A stretch of 64,000 bases of DNA from Ophthalmolycus amberensis (Eukaryota; Chordata; Actinopteri; Perciformes; Zoarcidae), in assembly GCA_024529925.1 (NCBI GenBank), contig JAFEUB010001043.1, positions 367,603-431,602 on the forward strand. The letters run 5' to 3'. How positions within the stretch are numbered: position 1 is the first letter of the stretch; the number at the start of each line of letters is the position of its first letter. Below, in pieces: positions 21,571 through 32,449 of this stretch. Under the pieces are notes generated by a model. The model saw nothing but the letters and a program-made list of their open reading frames with translations, had not been told where the DNA came from and searched no databases. Both the position numbers and the translations under genes were made by a program.

Positions 21571-23012
21571 CAACATCTGATTCAAACAAACATCTGATTC
21601 AAAGTATTCACAAGTATAGAGCAACACAAAGAGCACATGGTCTTTTCTACGTTGTGATTATTAAGTGTTGAGGAGCAAACTGAAGCCATATTATATGAAT
21701 TAATGATTATTTGAATCAGTTAGTTGTTCTTTGGGGTCTTAATTTGAATGTGAATTGTTATTTAAACACAATATTTCAGTATGATGTTTTGAAACTTAAG
21801 AGAAATGTGAACTTTAATTCATCTATTTATTTACCGTTGTCCTGCTCTCTGAACTCCTCTGTATCCTGATATGCAATGTGACTGTTTGTGGAAACATTTG
21901 AAGGGCTTTAGACACTAGATGAGTTGATGAAGTTAAATATATTAATGTTATTAAGCAGTTTATCTTGGAGGGTTTGATACGTGGAGGAGTAGATTATCAC
22001 CCTGTTTGTAATGTTTAGAGGAATTAGAAACTGTTGCTGGTGCCCACACTGCAACTAAATAGGAAACGGATTATGTCCTGACCATGTGAGCAGCTGATTG
22101 GCTGTTTGATTAATTCACAGAAACTCAATGAATGCCGACGTCTTCACTGGTACTTCAATCTGTGATGTTCCACAAACAGGAAATGCCTTATATTTATTTA
22201 TCACACACTGAATATTTGACATAAACCACTTACTTATAAATGATTACTTTATGTTATTATATTTCATATTCTGTGAATTAATTATGGCAGTTGCTGCTGT
22301 TTTTTTTTTTTTTTTTGCTTTTATTTACTTTGTGCTGATGTGAATGGATTTTATGACTGATGTACGATATTTGACTGTTAAAGACTGAGGTAATAAATGC
22401 AGTTTAGGGGTGTTGTCTGTTCGACGGAGTCATTGTTTAAGATGGAGGTGGAGAGGTAGTCTGACACACGACGCCTTTAAAGGACAACTACACGTGACAG
22501 ATCGAACAAACAAGATAGAACATGTTCATTAGTGAACTTTAGAGGCTCTGGTGGACCGATGTATTTGTTTGTTTACCTTTGGACACAGAGGCTTGTAAAA
22601 TAAAATATATCTTATATTAATCTTTGCTTTTACAACCTAGTCCAGAGCTGTGCACCGACTTTAAGTTTCAACATTTCAACATTTTCAGCTTATTTTACGT
22701 GTGACAAAATGACCTCCGGGTTGTCACGTGACCTAAATATAAAACTTAATTCATACTTAACAGTAGACCTAAGTGTTATTGTTCCTGATAATAAACACAA
22801 AACGGCAGTAATCTAGTGTATGATACATTTAGTACATCAAAGTATGCAGGATAAGATGAGTAACTCTTTGGCAGTGTTAGACTCAGTGTGGGCTATGGCT
22901 ATCTCCTGGAGGTATGTGCCAAACTCAGTAGAAAAGTTTAGTTCGTCCATGGTTTTGCCAGAATTTGTGTTGCTTTTTGTGTCTAAATCCTTTGTGTCTC
23001 TTCTCTGCCGCC
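21571..23012. other. Non-coding DNA in copy B
   Basis: Counterpart of 9516-10958, including the GTCACGTGAC palindrome. A run of T near 22301 is expanded. Confidence 0.5.
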
Positions 23013-23367
23013 ACCGAGCTCGTCATCGCAGTGCTGGCCATCATCGGCAACTTCGTGGTCTGTCTGGCCGTCAGCCGCAACAAAACACTCCGCACTGTCA
23101 CCAATTACTTCCTGGTGAGGAAACCTGTTTCGACCCCATCTAAAATGTCTTATCATGACATACGAACCTGTGGTTTGAGGAAAACTACGAGCAGATATCT
23201 AAAGGACCAAAAGTGTGTTTTACTCTGTGAAGGTATCATTGTCAGTGGCGGATATCCTGGTGGGCTTGGTGGCCATTCCCTGCGCAGTGCTGACAGACCT
23301 GGGTCGACCTCACCATGACCTGCCCCTCTGCCTGCTGCTGCTCAGCATCCCGATGGTGCTCACACAG
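23013..23367 (+). pseudogene. Adenosine A2-type receptor, two orphan exons (copy B)
   Basis: Exons about 23013-23114 and 23233-23367 are identical in structure to copy A. Duplication homology ends 86 bases after exon 2, so the rest of a receptor could not have been co-duplicated. Downstream on this strand there is only non-homologous DNA and an opposite-strand collagen exon, so this copy is certainly truncated. Confidence 0.65.
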
Positions 23368-23453
23368 GTAGGAGCATCTAACCTGGTGGCTTTGGGGATC
23401 GATTGCCGGTTGGAATCCTGCAGGGCAAGAGCGCCACCTATAATGTCCCTTAA

Positions 23454-23692
23454 GTAAACTGAATGAACATGCATCACATTTAGTCAAGAAGAACGGCTAA
23501 ACGTGCCTCTCTCATAAATAAATAACAAAGAATGACAAAATGAAAATTGTGGAATAATGTTGTATGGTGCTTGAGAAACGTTTTGGGGTGTAGCTGTGGA
23601 AGTGTGAACTTTAGTGTACTGTGGTGTAATTCTAAAATTCCAGAAATGTATAGATATTGCGTTAGTTGCAACAGCAGGTTTGACAGACGTAC
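23454..23692. other. Short gap between duplication breakpoint and collagen exon
   Basis: No exon of the collagen gene is visible here. The open frame that continues past 23693 on the minus strand is intron read-through. Confidence 0.5.
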
Positions 23693-24434
23693 CGGAATTG
23701 CCACCACTGGATTGTCTTTGAGCTTCCCTATCAACGTGAAGCCATCCAGACTGACTCTTTGTCGGGGTGGTATATTCTGAGACCCGACCATGACACAGTC
23801 CACGAAAAGGATAACAGAGCGCCTGCTGACTTGTAGCAGGACTTGGTGCCACTGATCATTGAAAAGAAAAGCCAGACGGCTGAAAGCAACAGTCTGCCTC
23901 CCGGTGTGCAGCGCTGTGAAGGTAAACTCCAGAGACTGAGACTCCCCGTTGAGTCTGACGGCCAGCTGCTCCTTTCCATTTTCATTCTGCATTTGCCAGA
24001 TATTCCAGTTTTTATTGATGGCGCTGCCACTCATGCGCAGCACAGCCACAAACGCAAACTCCTCCGGCAGCCCAAGGGGATAAGCTGATCTGAAACATAA
24101 AGGATGGGCTCTTATACAGTCACCTTTAATGTTCGATTTAAAAAAAAAATCAATATTCCAATGAGGATTTATGAAGTCTGTAGTAAACATTAATTGTATC
24201 ATCCACTATTGTCCCCTTTATAATGGTCAAATCATATATCTCATCATATAAATGCAATTTTTGTGTGGTTTCTTTTTAAAGTTGTATTCCAGAAGGAATG
24301 TGGTGGTACAGGTAAAGTCAGTCTCTAATGTTCAGGACCATGGAGAGGGTAAATAAGCGTTATACCAGCTCAACCACTAGGGCTCAGTATTCACTCAGTA
24401 TTCACTCGCCCCGACGCTTACCTTGTGTTGATCT
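23693..24434 (-). pseudogene. col9a1: Collagen IX alpha-1-like NC4 (TSPN/laminin-G) exons, truncated gene
   Basis: The main exon 24089 to 23693 (397 bases) is bounded by a TTTCAG acceptor and a GTACGT donor. It encodes a thrombospondin-N-terminal-like domain with SAYPLGLPEEF, NWNIWQMQNENGKEQ, FNDQWH, ILFVDC and IGKLKDNPVVAIP, matching the order of the COL9A1 NC4 domain better than COL16A1 or COL19A1. Upstream, 24434 to 24422 reads INTR with a GTAAGC donor and joins in phase to give INTR-SAYPLGLPEE, the expected COL9A1 exon boundary. That exon is cut after 13 bases by the hAT element at 24435, and the rest is absent on the far side. No Gly-X-Y exons are present. The gene is therefore broken on its 5' side here, and on its 3' side it meets the segmental duplication. 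A separate intact gene elsewhere is expected. Confidence 0.75.
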
Positions 24435-25571
24435 CAGTGGCGGCTGGTGGAAAATGTTCTAGGTAGGGCCATCCTATCAATTTCAGCAAACATCCCAGTA
24501 TGATTTAATGCAAAAAAATTGAAGTATCAAACACGCATTATTACTTGGCATTTAAATATTTAACATGTATTCCAACACGAAAACAATCAGTAAATAACAC
24601 TTATATAATATAATATAATATAACATGTTTATTTATTGAGATGCCCCTATGGACCTTGTTATAGGAGGTAAAGATCAGGAGAAGTAAACATGAAGTGTAA
24701 TTATGAATACTGATGTTAAATTAAGCTATGATGAGTTTTCACTGTTCATTTACCATCTCTATTACATGTTGATGTCTCCATGACCAAGTTAAGCAGATGA
24801 GACTGAGGCTATGTAGAAGAAAAGATGTTCACTTTGTCTAATATGTAGCTTGACAGAGTTCTCCATGTGTGTCCTGGTGTTCTCATGTTTCCTTACCTCC
24901 TCATCCCTCACTCCCGTAACTGTCCGTGCTGGATCCGTCCCCGTTGTTATAAAAAGCTAAATAAATGATTAGCATGACGTCATCCAGCTAGCCAAACCTG
25001 TCTGGTGTACAGCTAGTAGTGAAGCTTTGCATGTACTGCTTCCCTTTCCCGCTAGTCTGCTGTCTGATTGTGAGGTCAGGCTGATCTGATATCAGCTCTT
25101 TGGCTGCAGAATCTCCGCCAAAGTTCTCCTCTCAAACGGGTCTTGGAGGAGTCGTGCTCACGCTGGCGCGGGCGCCTGTAGAGACTTCTCCTGACGAGAA
25201 CGCGCAGCTATGGGCCTGATCGTTCTGGCCCCACTCTGAATCTATTTGAGGGCGCTGATTGGCTAAATTTTATGTCACTCATTTGTATCTTTAATCAACA
25301 ATTGGCTAAACTGCTTCATAGACCCGCCTCTTTTGGGCCAAAACGATTAGGCCCCAGCTGTGCGTTCTCAGAGTGTCGTGCACACAGGCGGAGAGCACGA
25401 GCAGGAAAGGCATATATTTTGCGCAGATATCATATTTTACACACATTACTGGGTACATTCCATAGTTCAAAAACACAAATATTGACAATTTGTATAATTT
25501 ATGATTTTTTTTTTGTGTGTGGCTCATGGTGGGGCCAGGCCCCATGGCCCTCTATTGACCAGCCGCCACTG
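24435..25571 (-). mobile_element. Non-autonomous hAT element (1.14 kb), family shared with 53658
   Basis: Termini CAGTGGCGGCTGGT and ACCAGCCGCCACTG are inverted repeats. The whole element is the reverse-orientation relative of 53658-54805. No 8-bp target duplication is present (GTTGATCT versus ATATTGTG), so one flank has been lost or rearranged. It separates a collagen exon on the left from LTR-like sequence on the right. It has no transposase frame. Confidence 0.85.
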
Positions 25572-25790
25572 ATATTGTGGTCTTTTGAGTTTGATTATCA
25601 CTGCTGTTAACAAGTGTCGCTTTCCTGTTTTAACAAAGTAGTTTTCAGTTGTTGCCTTGTGAGCATTTCATCTTTTTGTTAATAAATATTTTTTTGTTTA
25701 TTCATCCGTTGCCCATGATACTTTCCCCTGGGTTATTTAATGTGTTACTCCCCTCATCCCTTAGACCTTAATAGGGGAACGTAACAAATA
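25572..25790 (+). mobile_element. LTR-like fragment; empty site of the composite hAT
   Basis: Closely related to 56664-56839 plus 60363-60391. It contains AATAAATATT and ends near GGGGAACGTAACA, as an LTR 3' end might. CCCTTAGACCTTAATAGG here is the uninterrupted form of the site where the composite element at 56840 has inserted and duplicated CCTTAGAC. Confidence 0.7.
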
Positions 25791-26557
25791 CATTTAAAAC
25801 AATGTTGGCAGTCTGTTGGCTATCATTTCTAAACAGCTTCTGTAAAATTCTCCCCGGACCAACATCTTGGATAAAAAAGATTAATGTGAAAAATCTAGTC
25901 TTGCAGTGATGTCATCATAAGTGAGGTCCACTTCACGAGTGTAATACAGACATGACATTTGTGTTTGTAAACTTCCCATAACCAAGCTGAATAAACTTCC
26001 TGATATTCACTAAGGAATGAGGAGTATATTGGACAGTTGATGTCCTTGGACGGGCTCTTATGAACCAGTAATCTAATATTTGATGGAACCTCACGTTGCA
26101 CAACACTGGCACATTTAATGGCTCTTATTTATCCAATTCAATTTCATGTCTCTGGTTTCTAACGTTGCCTGAAGTTGAACTTGAGTCCATCATGCCCCTT
26201 CAGTCTTCCCCCGTCTAACAAGTGGCTGAATATAAGCTACATTAGACCGGCAGATACAGGTACTCCGCAAAACATCAATACATATTACATCACATATTGG
26301 ATTGACTCACGTTAAGCTCAGTGATGTCTGTAAACCTGTTAATAGCTAATTGTATAATCTATAGGCTGAGATATAGATTGAGAAGACAGGCTGATGCTGC
26401 TAACGTTAGCTATCCATCAGTCGTAGCTAACTGTGTGCAGCATCATTGAGAGAGTTACTACACTGACAGTAAATATTCACATATCTTATGAGCCTCAAAT
26501 CTCTGTGTGAAAGCCTTGGTTAACCTGCTAAACTACAGCTTTTCGTGTTTCTCTCCT
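25791..26557. other. Non-coding stretch, no recognised feature
   Basis: A small minus-strand frame at 25895-26101 has no recognisable motif. Nothing else is supported. Confidence 0.5.
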
Positions 26558-29000
26558 AATGTGACAGAGCGTTTCTTTCCCTCAACAGAGAGTGCAGCCT
26601 CGGTGATGACGCCATGCTGGTGTGGTCTACAGCTTGGAGACATAAAGCCCCTCTTTCTTTTTTAGGACATGGCAGAGGAACAGCGTTTTGGGATTTATTG
26701 TTGGTGCAAACAACTACACAGCAGTTTGTTTAAAGTAGAAGTTTGGAGACGTGTTTCAACTTCATTTGTTAACCCTTGTAGTGACCGTTGCTTCCCAAAA
26801 AAGTCACCACGGTTGCTGAAATGTTTGTTTAGACGCGTGCGACACATAACGAAGTCCAGTTTCCAATATAAGCATTTTATTGCTCACATAAACAGAGGCC
26901 AACCACTTTCTCTGTCGTTATCCATTTTCTCTATGAACCAATAAATCATAACATTTACATTTGTTAAATGTGCACGTTCAAAAACTGCTTCTGCTTATTA
27001 GCAACCCCCTGTGTCCAATGACTCCACTGATTATAATACCTGTGCCCTGATTCACACCGGCACTACGCCCCCATGTGGTGGGAGGTTGTACAAAAACAAA
27101 ACAACAAAATAGCGCTTACAACCCTGTTGCCCTCGATGTTTTCCCACTAAAATGGAAGATGTGATGAGAGCCATCTCTGGATGAAGCATTGCAGGTCTGA
27201 AACTAAACAAACAAAGGTCCCGCCTCTGATCAGCCAATCTATGGGTTCCTTTGTAAATAGTCACTCTGAGCACCGGAGCTACTCTTGGAGCAACAGAGCG
27301 TGTTCTGGGTCTGAGGAGACGGAGCAGCAGAGTGCAATATTATTAATGTTAGCAAAGCTAGCTACGTTACATTTTCACTAACATATATATCAGTGGTGGG
27401 CCGGCAGGGCCAGCTAAGCCTTCTCTGCTGGCCTAAACAGAAGCACAAAGTTATAGCTATTTTATAATTTAACAATGTTTCACAAATACACTACATGTAA
27501 TATATCTTTTTTTCCCATTAGCTTATTTTCTCATTGCACAGCTCCTGTCTTCCTCTGTTGCTCTGCTTCCAGCCTGTAGCGCTGCTTAGCACAGCTTGGA
27601 GAGCTTTTATCCAATCAGATTCAGCCCCTATGTCTCTATGTAAGGAGAGAGGCCCGATGCCCACTCGAGAGCCTTTGCAGTTTAAGTGAATGGGGACGAT
27701 ATTGTTGATTGTCATAGTCTTCAACCAATCAGATCTTTAGTTTGACATGTTGGGCGTATTCTTTGACGTGCCAGTGCTACCCAGGTACCTGCTAAGTACG
27801 TCTGCATTAACGTGCGGCATGATTGGTCAGTGGGCCAGCGTGACTTTTGTCAAACAGAAAGCTAGCTAGCAGGTCTTAGTGTTTAGTAAGAGTTCAGGTT
27901 GAAACACATGTAAGAGAAGTTATGACATTTTTAGCAGTTTGCTTGGTGTAGATTCGTTTTTTTTTTACCTAGCTTTGTTTTTTTAACACTCAATGGCTGA
28001 AGGAGGAGGAGAAATGGATTTAGGAGTTACTGACTTTGTAAACAAAGAAAGGAGGATGGACTTTGTCTTTAAGTGAAGGCTTTGGTAAATTAACTGCTTT
28101 TGTTTTTTTACATCTGCAGTAGCGTTTCTACTGTGTTCATTTGTCTATCGTGTAGTTTTTATGAATAATATGAATGGCTCGTGCTCTAGTGCTGCAGCGT
28201 TGCTGGATTGATTTGTTGCTTTGTTGTCATATAAATATATATGACTGGTTCTTGTGAGTTTGTTCTTGTCATTGTGTTAACTACATTGATTTGGACTATA
28301 TGCATCATCCGTTAACTACGAAGCATCCCGTCATGCGCGGGGTTATTGTCCGGACAATTGAATCGGTTCGGGCTGTTTTCTTTTTACAAAGCAATGATGG
28401 TCTGGAAAAATGGGGATTATGTGGCGATTGTTTTAGCCCTGTCTGAATCAGTAGGGAACAGCTAAACGCTGCGGGGAGAGTTCATAGATTGTGTGACAGC
28501 TCAGAAGGCCCAGGTATAAAATGCACGGACCGCCACTAACATATATATATAGCCTATGTTTTCGAATATATTTTAAGATGCATATTGTTACAGTCTTGTT
28601 CTTTAAATGAGTTTATCATTATCAACTGCTTTACAGATTTTGGTCACATTTAAACCTTTCTGTGCCCCCTCTTCAGCCGCACTCCCCCTCCCTTAAGAAT
28701 CAGTAATTTTCATTCCCTACCTGCCCACTAGATGGCCTCAGTGTTTTTCACGAGACCTCCTCATTCACCTGCTCACCTGTCATCATCAGTCACTACAAGC
28801 CCAGATTGATTGTTCCTTTGCCAGTTTGTCCCAGTTGCCATGTGCCGAGTACTTTAGTTTTCGAGCAACCTGAACCTGATTCTGACTCCTTTACCTGGAA
28901 CTGGATCTGAACCTGCTGCCTTTCAACTTGTCAACCAGTATCAGAACCTGCCTGTTCGTTGATCAAAGACCAGATCCTGGGACTAATGCTGATCTTGACC
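26558..29000. repeat. Dispersed duplication, right copy
   Basis: The long version of the segment at 7-515, starting AATGTGACAGAGCGTTTC. It is interrupted by the hAT element at 27391-28536 and carries sequence at 26670-27280 and 28560-28795 missing from the left copy. A 91-residue frame at 26669-26944 begins with ATGGCAGAGGAACAG after a possible AG acceptor, but has no recognisable domain. Confidence 0.65.
27391..28536. mobile_element. Non-autonomous hAT element (about 1.15 kb)
   Basis: Begins CAGTGGTGGGCCGGCAGGGC and ends GGACCGCCACT. The flanks are both CTAACATATAT-type sequence, so the exact target duplication is ambiguous in this low-complexity site. The related copy at 241-300 lacks the element. 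It holds only short open frames, with no intact transposase. Confidence 0.75.
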
Positions 29001-31055
29001 CTGGACCTTTCCCTCTCTCTGCACTATGTTGCTGCCATGCTTTTATAGATTATTTGAACTATTGTAAAAATACAAGTCACTGATTGAGTTTGATATCACA
29101 AAATGGATTATTTTTAACACAAACTATTAATAATGACTTTTTAATTTCATCAGCAACAAAGATTTAAAAAGTGACTGAAGTTTGTCCCACCTGCATTAAT
29201 TATACTCAGAACAGCTGACTGATTATACTGGAGAACAATGAATGTTGAATGGATGTTTTTCTATTTTTTTCACACTGTACATTATCACTTACTACATAAT
29301 CATGATGTTCAACAGCAAAATGTATTCTACATAAATCATCAGATCTTGTACAGCACCCCCACCCATTTCCTGCCTTGTTCGGTTGAGTCAGGCCTTGGTC
29401 CTTGCAAGGCAGGAAATGGGTGGGGGATTTCTGTTTGTTTTTGTCAAGCTACAACAAACCACAACCCATATCCTGCCCTACGGAACGGCAACTCATATGC
29501 AAACATAGTACCTCCTATACAGAAGCACAGCTTCAAGTATAGAGCAGTCTGTTACAATAGTATTATTATATTCTTAAATTTATTAAGATAATGCAGTCCT
29601 CAATTATTTGACTCAAATGTAGCTTCACCAAGTCACGTCATATGCTACTTCAGTACACTTCAAGGACATATACTACTGGAACCACGGCAGAAACGGCCAA
29701 TGCTTATGACAGGGGCCAAATTTCTCCCTGCATCACTCTCGGTTACAACCTTGTCTTGTTCAATGCACTATAGTGTTGCTGGGAGTGTGACCCAGAGTGA
29801 GGTGCTAAGGGAGGATGGGAAGAGGTAATCTGTGAAATGGAACTGAATATTTCCAACCAAACTCAATACAAAGAGGGGCATGACCAAAACATATGTAAAT
29901 AAATAAACACTCATCCATCATCTGCTATTTCAAGTGGAAGCCCTCTCAATAAGGCCAAAACTGAATCTCTGAATGTAAGTTAGAGGTCCACAACAAGTAC
30001 TGTACTGATGTCAATGAGCATCAAAACAATTTTCAAAAAGCCACCCAGGCTGCTAAAATGCACTTTGTCTGAACAGAGCCTCAGATATCTTTTAGACTTT
30101 GATCATATTTAGAAACCGTTAAATGATAGAACACAAAGCCAGCTACAGAATGTGGTTTTATAACTTTGACTAGTGGTCATAGAGCTCTGCACATTCTTAG
30201 TAAAAGTTGAATTTACATTTCCTTTGTAATAGTTGAGGAACAGTAAAAATGCTATGCTACACATCGCTACATAATGAACAGTAAACAATTAGCGAAATAA
30301 GTTCTATACATATACAGATCATTGGTAAAGGGTAGTTTAAGGAAGATATACAAATGATGCGGAACACATTTACATGAGATGAATTGTTTACACGTCATAA
30401 ACAACAGGTGAGGAGTGAGAATGCTCATTAGGATCAACTGGCACACGCCTTCAATTTAAGAGGACGATTGGATTCATCATTGTAAGATCACAGGTACCAA
30501 CAATTCTGCAGTTTAAGAACATGTCACGATGGCGATTACATACCATGGTGACAACATTATTTTAAAGGGCTTTGTCCTAAACTGTGCAGGATTATACCCG
30601 AGAACATCTAGACACAGGTGGTTGTGAAGGGGTGAAGAGCAATGGCTGAAGATCTGGATTCATGTGATGTAGAGCAGGACTTCTGATGAGCTCAGTGGAA
30701 GGTCCTATAGGTGCTGGTTAAGATGAAACCTGGAGGTGAATGGGGTGGAGGAGCTTTGCATCAGTCTGACACAGAAAACACTCAATAAAAACAATGACAA
30801 CAAGCAATTGCAAATAGCCCATTTTAAATCTGCACTGCAGTGCTGGTAACTGCTACAGGCCAGTATCAGTGGATCTTCTGTATACTTAATGGTTTTGTTA
30901 ACAAGCTTGAATTTGTAGCTTTTCGCAGCTTTGCAAGTAGGAGCTCAGTGTTGACGGCAGCATGTGCTCAGCAGTCTTTGGCTAGTGTGACCTGTAACTC
31001 TCCTTAACGTTTTCCTCTCTTACTTACACTTTTACTTTTGTTGTTTCTGATTTAA
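29001..31055. other. Intergenic DNA upstream of the GTPase gene
   Basis: Apart from the hairpin at 29356-29426 I recognise no gene, RNA or repeat family in this stretch. Confidence 0.5.
29356..29426. other. Perfect 22-bp hairpin (possible small-RNA precursor or palindrome)
   Basis: Arms CCCCCACCCATTTCCTGCCT(TG) at 29356-29377 and the exact reverse complement at 29405-29426 are separated by a 27-base loop. The size resembles a microRNA precursor, but a fully perfect stem is also typical of recent inverted duplications or MITE relics. A third partial copy (CCCATATCCTGCCC) follows near 29465. I recognise no known seed. Confidence 0.5.
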
Positions 31056-31165
31056 AACTAGCATGCATAAAGAATATCATGATATAGAGCTGTCCTCTGT
31101 CAATTAACATAAACCGTTTTGTTGCAGCAGTGCTCAGTGTTGACAGTGGTTTGTGCTTCACTGTT
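31056..31165. repeat. Promoter-flanking repeat, left copy
   Basis: GCATAAAGAATATCATGATATAGAGCTGTCC through GTGTTGACAGTGGTTTGTG is matched at about 31688-31800 with substitutions, so a roughly 110-base segment is duplicated on either side of the first exon of the GTPase gene. Confidence 0.7.
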
Positions 31166-31264
31166 TTTGGTTGAAACCAGAAACATCCTCAGCATGCGAT
31201 AAACTTTTACACCATTTTCCTTGAAGTCACGTGGTTTAGTGTAAATCATGAGTTAGGGGAGTCA

Positions 31265-31281
31265 GACTTTCACTTTGACAT
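31265..31281 (-). promoter_or_regulatory. ISRE-like element
   Basis: On the minus strand it reads TGTCAAAGTGAAAGTCT, differing from the interferon-stimulated response element core GAAANNGAAACT at about two positions and containing an IRF-type AANNGAAA site. It lies about 150 bases upstream of the TATA box of the interferon-inducible GTPase gene, which fits the family's regulation. Function is inferred. Confidence 0.5.
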
Positions 31282-31418
31282 TTATCATCACTGATTAACA
31301 ATTAAAGTGCATGCAGAGTTCTCAGCTCTTTGTACCCATTATATCACATCATATTTGTTGATAGCAGGTGGGAGGGGCTTGTGAGGGGCAAACCTAGAAT
31401 TCAACAGGCTTCTGATCT

Positions 31419-31485
31419 CTATATATATGGTGTGGACTGGAAGGCTTACTGACACGGAATCCACATCTTCACAGACCAGGCAGAG
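31419..31485 (+). promoter_or_regulatory. TATA box and probable non-coding first exon of the GTPase gene
   Basis: A TATATATA box at 31419-31428 is followed by about 35 bases ending GACCAGGCAGAG and a strong donor GTAAGG at 31486. An ATG within the TATA segment would give a phase that does not fit the next exon, so this exon is probably untranslated. The translation start is in an exon I did not find between 31486 and 33713. Confidence 0.5.
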
Positions 31486-31687
31486 GTAAGGTGACACAGA
31501 ACAATAGTTTATACAAATGTGTAGTGTTTTTGTGTACACTTCTAATGAGCTCATAGGTTTTCTAACAGACATTGGGTCTCATTCACCAACCGTTAAATAT
31601 TGTTTTACAATTATTTTCATTATTTTACAAAGTATTTTGGTCTTTTAAAAATAAAAAAACATCATGGCCGGAGGGGGCCCACAGGTG

Positions 31688-31800
31688 AACATGCATGAAG
31701 AATATCATGAGATAGAGCTGTCCTTTGACAATAAACGTAAAGCTTTATAGAGTCTGAACGTTTGTTGCAAGTGCTCAGTGTTGATAGTGGTTTGTGTTGA
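31688..31800. repeat. Promoter-flanking repeat, right copy
   Basis: Second copy of the segment at 31056-31165 (GCATGAAGAATATCATGAGATAGAGCTG), lying in the first intron. Confidence 0.7.
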
Positions 31801-31963
31801 GTAAATGTAGTGTTATCAAATCACATCAGCATCACGGTCGCCCTCAAAGGGCCGGTTGTAACTGTAAGACTGTAAAAATGTAACTACTCCCTGACATATT
31901 GTTAAATAACTGTCTCTGCATTTGATTATTGTTTGTTCAAGTGTAAAAATATTGTATTTGCAG

Positions 31964-32206
31964 TTATATAAATGCAAAAATATATTTAAGCACATTTCTG
32001 TTATTATAAGTTATTATAACAATTTTATGTTTTTCTTGGAGGCTAAATTCAGCATGTCGACGTAAATTGTATTCCTTCATCACTGACACTGCCTCATAAC
32101 ACAGACGACAGACCGGTTTTTCTCTTTGAAGCACAAACATGTATTTGCTTTCCCATCTTTCATTAAATTGCCTTCCCTCTGCATCAATTGTTCTCTTCTT
32201 GGACAT
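31964..32206 (-). pseudogene. hAT transposase N-terminal relic (GTF2IRD2-like)
   Basis: Minus-strand frame starting MSKKRTIDAEGRQFNE, with a BED-type finger beginning VCRLC and followed by YNLRRHAEF. The second histidine spacing is disturbed, and the frame runs into unrelated AT-rich sequence. It resembles the N-terminus of Charlie-type hAT transposases related to GTF2IRD2. Only about 60 residues are recognisable. Confidence 0.6.
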
Positions 32207-32358
32207 TTTGGGATTATTTGTCGATCATTTTCAACTCAATCACTTGTTGGAAAACCGCTTTACGGGCTGTTGCCTCTCCTGTCCACCGGTTGTGATAGTT
32301 TTAATGTCGGCAGACAGACAACATGTTGTTGCCGTGAGTGAATAATAGTGGTGTAACG

Positions 32359-32449
32359 CAGGGGCGTTTCTAGGATTCAAAGAAAGGAGGGGCTTAGCCC
32401 CAAGGGGAGTGACTTCAGCCCCCCTAAAATAGGACTAACGACGCCCCTG
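32359..32449. mobile_element. 91-bp hAT MITE with perfect target duplication
   Basis: Terminal inverted repeats CAGGGGCGT / ACGCCCCTG, flanked on both sides by GTGTAACG (32351-32358 and 32450-32457). The perfect 8-bp duplication is diagnostic of hAT-type insertion. One of the shortest complete elements in the window. Confidence 0.92.

Larger units (their letters stand above)
14591..23453 (+). repeat. Segmental duplication, copy B (8.86 kb)
   Basis: Direct repeat of 2662-11399. Every feature of copy A is present in the same order. B differs by one palindrome unit fewer, five extra codons' worth of (GAA)n, loss of about 65 bases between the CRE-like array and the gene, three more hairpin units, a longer T-run near 22301 and few point changes. 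Homology stops 240 bases short of the collagen IX-like exon. Confidence 0.97.

Noticed and set aside
23480..23692. C-terminal extension of the collagen-like open frame
   Set aside because: It follows a GTACGT donor and loses all similarity to the NC4 domain, so it is intron.
25895..26101. 68-residue minus-strand frame
   Set aside because: No recognisable motif, no splice context and no second copy for comparison.
26669..26944. 91-residue frame starting MAEEQRFGIYCW
   Set aside because: The related copy at the window's left edge lacks it, and no domain is recognisable.
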